From Cyclobacterium lianum (lineage in GTDB: Bacteria; Bacteroidota; Bacteroidia; Cytophagales; Cyclobacteriaceae): a stretch of 64,000 nucleotides of DNA. Made by a program: the position numbers and the translations under genes. Position 1 is the first letter of the stretch, and each line of letters starts with the position of its first letter. The DNA is taken from NCBI RefSeq assembly GCF_900143075.1, contig NZ_FRCY01000005.1, positions 372,001-436,000 of the forward strand, read 5' to 3'. The notes beneath the pieces are model-generated. The model had not been told where the DNA came from and did not search any database. It worked only from the letters and a program-made list of their open reading frames with translations. This document shows, one piece after another, positions 61,928 to 64,000 of the stretch.

Positions 61928-62182
61928 TTATGACAGGCTGTTGACAAACCTGGTCAGTTTTGACTTTTTATTGGCTGCATTGTTCCTGTGGATCACATTT
62001 TTCTTGGCCAGCCTGTCGATCATGGAAGTCACCTGCTTCAACAGCTCCTGCGCCTCGGTCTTGTCCTCCGTGTTTTTCAATCTTTTGATAAAGGTCCGGG
62101 TAGTTTTGGCCTGGTACCTGTTCCTCAACCTCTTGGCTTCATTTGCACGAATTCTCTTTAAAGCCGATTTGTGATTTGCCAT
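61928..62182 (-). CDS. rpsT: 30S ribosomal protein S20
   Basis: An 84-residue S20. The N-terminus MANHKSALKRIRANEAKRLRN and the C-terminal KNVIHRNNAANKKSKLTRFVN are typical. It binds 16S rRNA in the small subunit. It is a single-gene unit with a consensus promoter and its own terminator. Confidence 0.98.
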   Translation of the reverse strand: MANHKSALKRIRANEAKRLRNRYQAKTTRTFIKRLKNTEDKTEAQELLKQVTSMIDRLAKKNVIHRNNAANKKSKLTRFVNSLS

Positions 62183-62224
62183 ATGTGTTTATGATTAACT
62201 TTTTTCGTATTCTTTTAAGGATTG

Positions 62225-62255
62225 CAAATTTAACTGTTTAATTTCTAATTGCAAA
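62225..62255 (-). promoter_or_regulatory. Promoter of rpsT
   Basis: On the minus strand TTTG (62252-62255), 19 bases, then TAAATTTG (62225-62232): an exact consensus. The start site should be near 62218, about 36 bases before the ATG. Confidence 0.78.
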
Positions 62256-62636
62256 AAATTTAATCAAAATAGCGCATCATTACCAGACCTTTCTGATATC
62301 AAATAGGCCGGCATTGACCCGGACCTGATTGAATGCTGTGTTATCATTAGCGCCTGATCATGCTCTCAACAGCACCTATCGGGTATCGACTTTGACCATG
62401 CAAACAGGCTTTTCGCTTCCGATCCACCGATATCGGCAGGAACAAATACAGAAGTGTCGTGTACCTGGGCTGGCACATAATCAAATGTACTGTTTTTTTG
62501 GTATATTCAGTTCCCTATGTAGTATTCAGACCGCCCATTGTCGCAAGAAAATGTTGAAATCATTATCCTTTGCGGATTTGGGAATTTCTTTCAAAAATCC
62601 TTAAATTAATGGCTTGTGTTCATTTTGTAACCGCCT
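62256..62636. other. Non-coding stretch before the phospholipase C-like gene
   Basis: About 380 bases. I see no supported gene, terminator, repeat or consensus promoter for the plus-strand gene at 62637. An open frame at 62329-62604 has poor protein-like character and is not called. Confidence 0.45.
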
Positions 62637-63695
62637 ATGCGCCTGCTGCTGGTAATACTGGCCCTGCATCTGCTATGTTTAAACCGGGGTTTTGCCTGGG
62701 GTTTTTATGCGCACCGACTGATCAACCGCCAGGCGGTATTCTCCCTTCCACCAGAAATGATGGTGTGTTTCAAACCTCACATCAACTATATCAGTGAAAA
62801 GGCGGTAAATCCGGACCGGCGTCGGTATGCAGTAAAGGGTGAAGCGGAAAAACACTTTATCGACCTGGATATTTACGGAGACAGTGCATGGGTTAAATTG
62901 CCACGATATTGGTCAGATGCTGTCGCAACGTTTGGTGAGGACAGCCTGCGAAACTCCGGTATTGCGCCATGGAGCACCTATCAAACCTTCCTACAGTTGA
63001 CCAGGGCATTTGAGCAAAAGGATTTGAGCCTTATTCTACGTCTTGCCGCAGACCTGGGGCACTATATTGCAGACATCCACGTACCCTTGCATACCACCAA
63101 AAATTACAACGGGCAGTTCACGGGGCAGTATGGCATACACGGCTTCTGGGAAAGCCGGCTTCCTGAATTGTTCGCTTCGGACTATAATTTTTTTGTAGGG
63201 AAGGCCGAGTACATTTCGCAACCTCAGGCGGCCATATGGGAAACCATTGCCCGATCACATGTAGCGCTTGACTCGGTTTTGGGGTTTGAAAAACAATTGA
63301 ACGACCGCTTCCCTGAAGATAAGAAATATAGCTTTGAAGAAAGGGGAGGAATCAATACCCGGGTTTACGCCAAAGCCTACAGCCAGTCCTACCACCAAAT
63401 GCTATCCGGACAAGTGGAAAGACAAATGCGTAATACCATCAAGATGATCGCCGATTTCTGGTACACCGCCTGGATTCTGGCTGGCCAGCCAGATATGGGC
63501 ACAGACATTGTACTGCCAGAAGAAAAGGATAGCCTCTACCTGCCGGACGAGTCCCTGAAAGAAATCCGGCAACATGACAGTAGCTTTAATGCCCCGCCAG
63601 GACCCGTCTGGATGAATTCAGGTACTGCCCGATACTTTTGGCCAGTCGTTCGAAAGTATCGCGAAAGACGTCCTCGTTTTCTTCTAACAGGGTAA
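62637..63695 (+). CDS. Zinc-dependent phospholipase C/S1-P1 nuclease-like protein
   Basis: A 352-residue secreted protein. The signal peptide (LLLVILALHLLCLNRGFA) is followed at once by WGFYAHRLINRQAVF: in this family the mature N-terminal tryptophan and nearby histidine bind zinc. Other ligands are in FIDLD, ADLGHYIADIHVPLHTTKNYNGQ (an H...D...H pattern) and GIHGFWE. Known members cleave phospholipids or nucleic acids with three zinc ions; which applies here cannot be said. The 3' end overlaps the convergent aminotransferase gene by 110 bases. Confidence 0.85.
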   Translation: MRLLLVILALHLLCLNRGFAWGFYAHRLINRQAVFSLPPEMMVCFKPHINYISEKAVNPDRRRYAVKGEAEKHFIDLDIYGDSAWVKLPRYWSDAVATFGEDSLRNSGIAPWSTYQTFLQLTRAFEQKDLSLILRLAADLGHYIADIHVPLHTTKNYNGQFTGQYGIHGFWESRLPELFASDYNFFVGKAEYISQPQAAIWETIARSHVALDSVLGFEKQLNDRFPEDKKYSFEERGGINTRVYAKAYSQSYHQMLSGQVERQMRNTIKMIADFWYTAWILAGQPDMGTDIVLPEEKDSLYLPDESLKEIRQHDSSFNAPPGPVWMNSGTARYFWPVVRKYRERRPRFLLTG

Positions 63696-63999
63696 CTCTG
63701 AAGCCTCTTAGGTCGGAGCAAAACGAACTTACGGGAACTACGCATATCTTCTCTGAAGCCAGCAGGTTGTAGACAAATCGTTTGTCATGCGGCATTTCTT
63801 TCTCCTGCAGCCAGGTATCCAGGTAGCCCTGGATTCGCTGATCCTCTACTGGCAGGGACTGGTCTGCATCCAGCACCCCGTCGTCAAAGATGACCGTGTT
63901 GTAAAATGCCCCTTTGGTTTTGTTAAATTTGATGCCCTTCACATTCCCCAGTACCTCTTCCATGATCCGGCTTCTGGTTCCTATTGCAGCATTGGCCTG
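63586..63999 (-). CDS. PLP-dependent aminotransferase, C-terminal part (cut by window end)
   Basis: The frame is open to the right edge: upstream of the internal ATG at 63963 it reads QANAAIGTRSRI. The visible part is the small domain of a class I aminotransferase: NKTKGAFYNTVIF, FVYNLLASEKICVVPVSSF and GFRVTLLEENEDVF, the last holding the arginine that binds the substrate carboxylate. Family and reaction (alanine- or aspartate-type) cannot be fixed without the rest, which would contain the cofactor lysine. Its last 110 bases are shared, in antisense, with the phospholipase C-like gene. Confidence 0.85.
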   Translation of the reverse strand, partial: QANAAIGTRSRIMEEVLGNVKGIKFNKTKGAFYNTVIFDDGVLDADQSLPVEDQRIQGYLDTWLQEKEMPHDKRFVYNLLASEKICVVPVSSFCSDLRGFRVTLLEENEDVFRDTFERLAKSIGQYLNSSRRVLAGH

Positions 64000-64000
64000 C

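Noticed and set aside
62329-62604. Plus-strand open frame after rpsT
   Set aside because: It looks like random translation of non-coding DNA, and no promoter or ribosome site supports it.
1-64000. tRNA genes, CRISPR arrays, insertion sequences, prophage, origin
   Set aside because: Reading the gaps showed no cloverleaf with CCA-proximal T-arm sequence, no regular spacer-repeat array, and no transposase, integrase or phage gene. Short tRNAs could still be missed by eye.

Overview
The window is a piece of chromosome from a Bacteroidota bacterium, most likely of the Cytophagales. The evidence is a type IX secretion sorting domain at the left edge, several promoters of the Bacteroidota form (TTTG, 19-20 bases, TAnnTTTG), few Shine-Dalgarno sites, and families typical of the phylum (DUF4293, six-bladed-propeller lipoproteins, a Wzi/RemB-like outer membrane protein, type B L31, bactofilins). 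I saw no rRNA, tRNA, CRISPR array, transposase or phage gene.

Layout. 1-1400: end of a surface protein with malectin-like domains. 1.7-23.7 kb: a large exopolysaccharide or capsule locus, all on the minus strand. Reading from its right end it has two paralogous initiating sugar transferases, each with its own promoter, then Wza-like export lipoprotein, Wzc-like kinase, Wzx flippase, O-acetyltransferase, Wzy-like polymerase, glycosyltransferases, a fused dehydrogenase/Gfo-Idh oxidoreductase, an AAC(3)-like acyltransferase, a NodB-type deacetylase, an alpha/alpha-toroid protein, a WecG/TagA transferase and a final group of two paralogous glycosyltransferases around an exostosin-like one. No sugar-nucleotide synthesis genes are present, so precursors must come from elsewhere.

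24-38.5 kb is mostly housekeeping and envelope genes: hemE, two lipoproteins with collagen-like tethers, a GyrI-like protein, two MsbA-type ABC exporters, truA, a cystathionine gamma-synthase-like enzyme preceded by an unexplained GC-rich foldable leader, a bactofilin, a YifB ATPase and a Wzi/RemB-like barrel. 38.7-46.9 kb on the plus strand carries rpmE2, a sugar nucleotidyltransferase, DNA polymerase III delta', a RimB-like protease with rimK, hemC, a cyclophilin lipoprotein, an RmlD-like reductase and a sodium symporter.

47.0-48.6 kb holds the most unusual item: a two-gene unit of a bactofilin and an actin-like ATPase whose phosphate-1 motif is at the C-terminus instead of the N-terminus, so the actin fold appears circularly permuted. 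49-55.6 kb is accessory: a beta-barrel protein, an HMA-AraC fusion regulator, a secreted protein with a clear promoter and a palindrome at its start site, a six-bladed-propeller-like lipoprotein, an RND pump without partners and a decayed second propeller gene. 55.7-64 kb returns to core genes: pheT, a coiled-coil protein, zapA, rny, radC, rpsT, then a zinc-dependent phospholipase C-like protein overlapping a convergent aminotransferase cut by the window edge.
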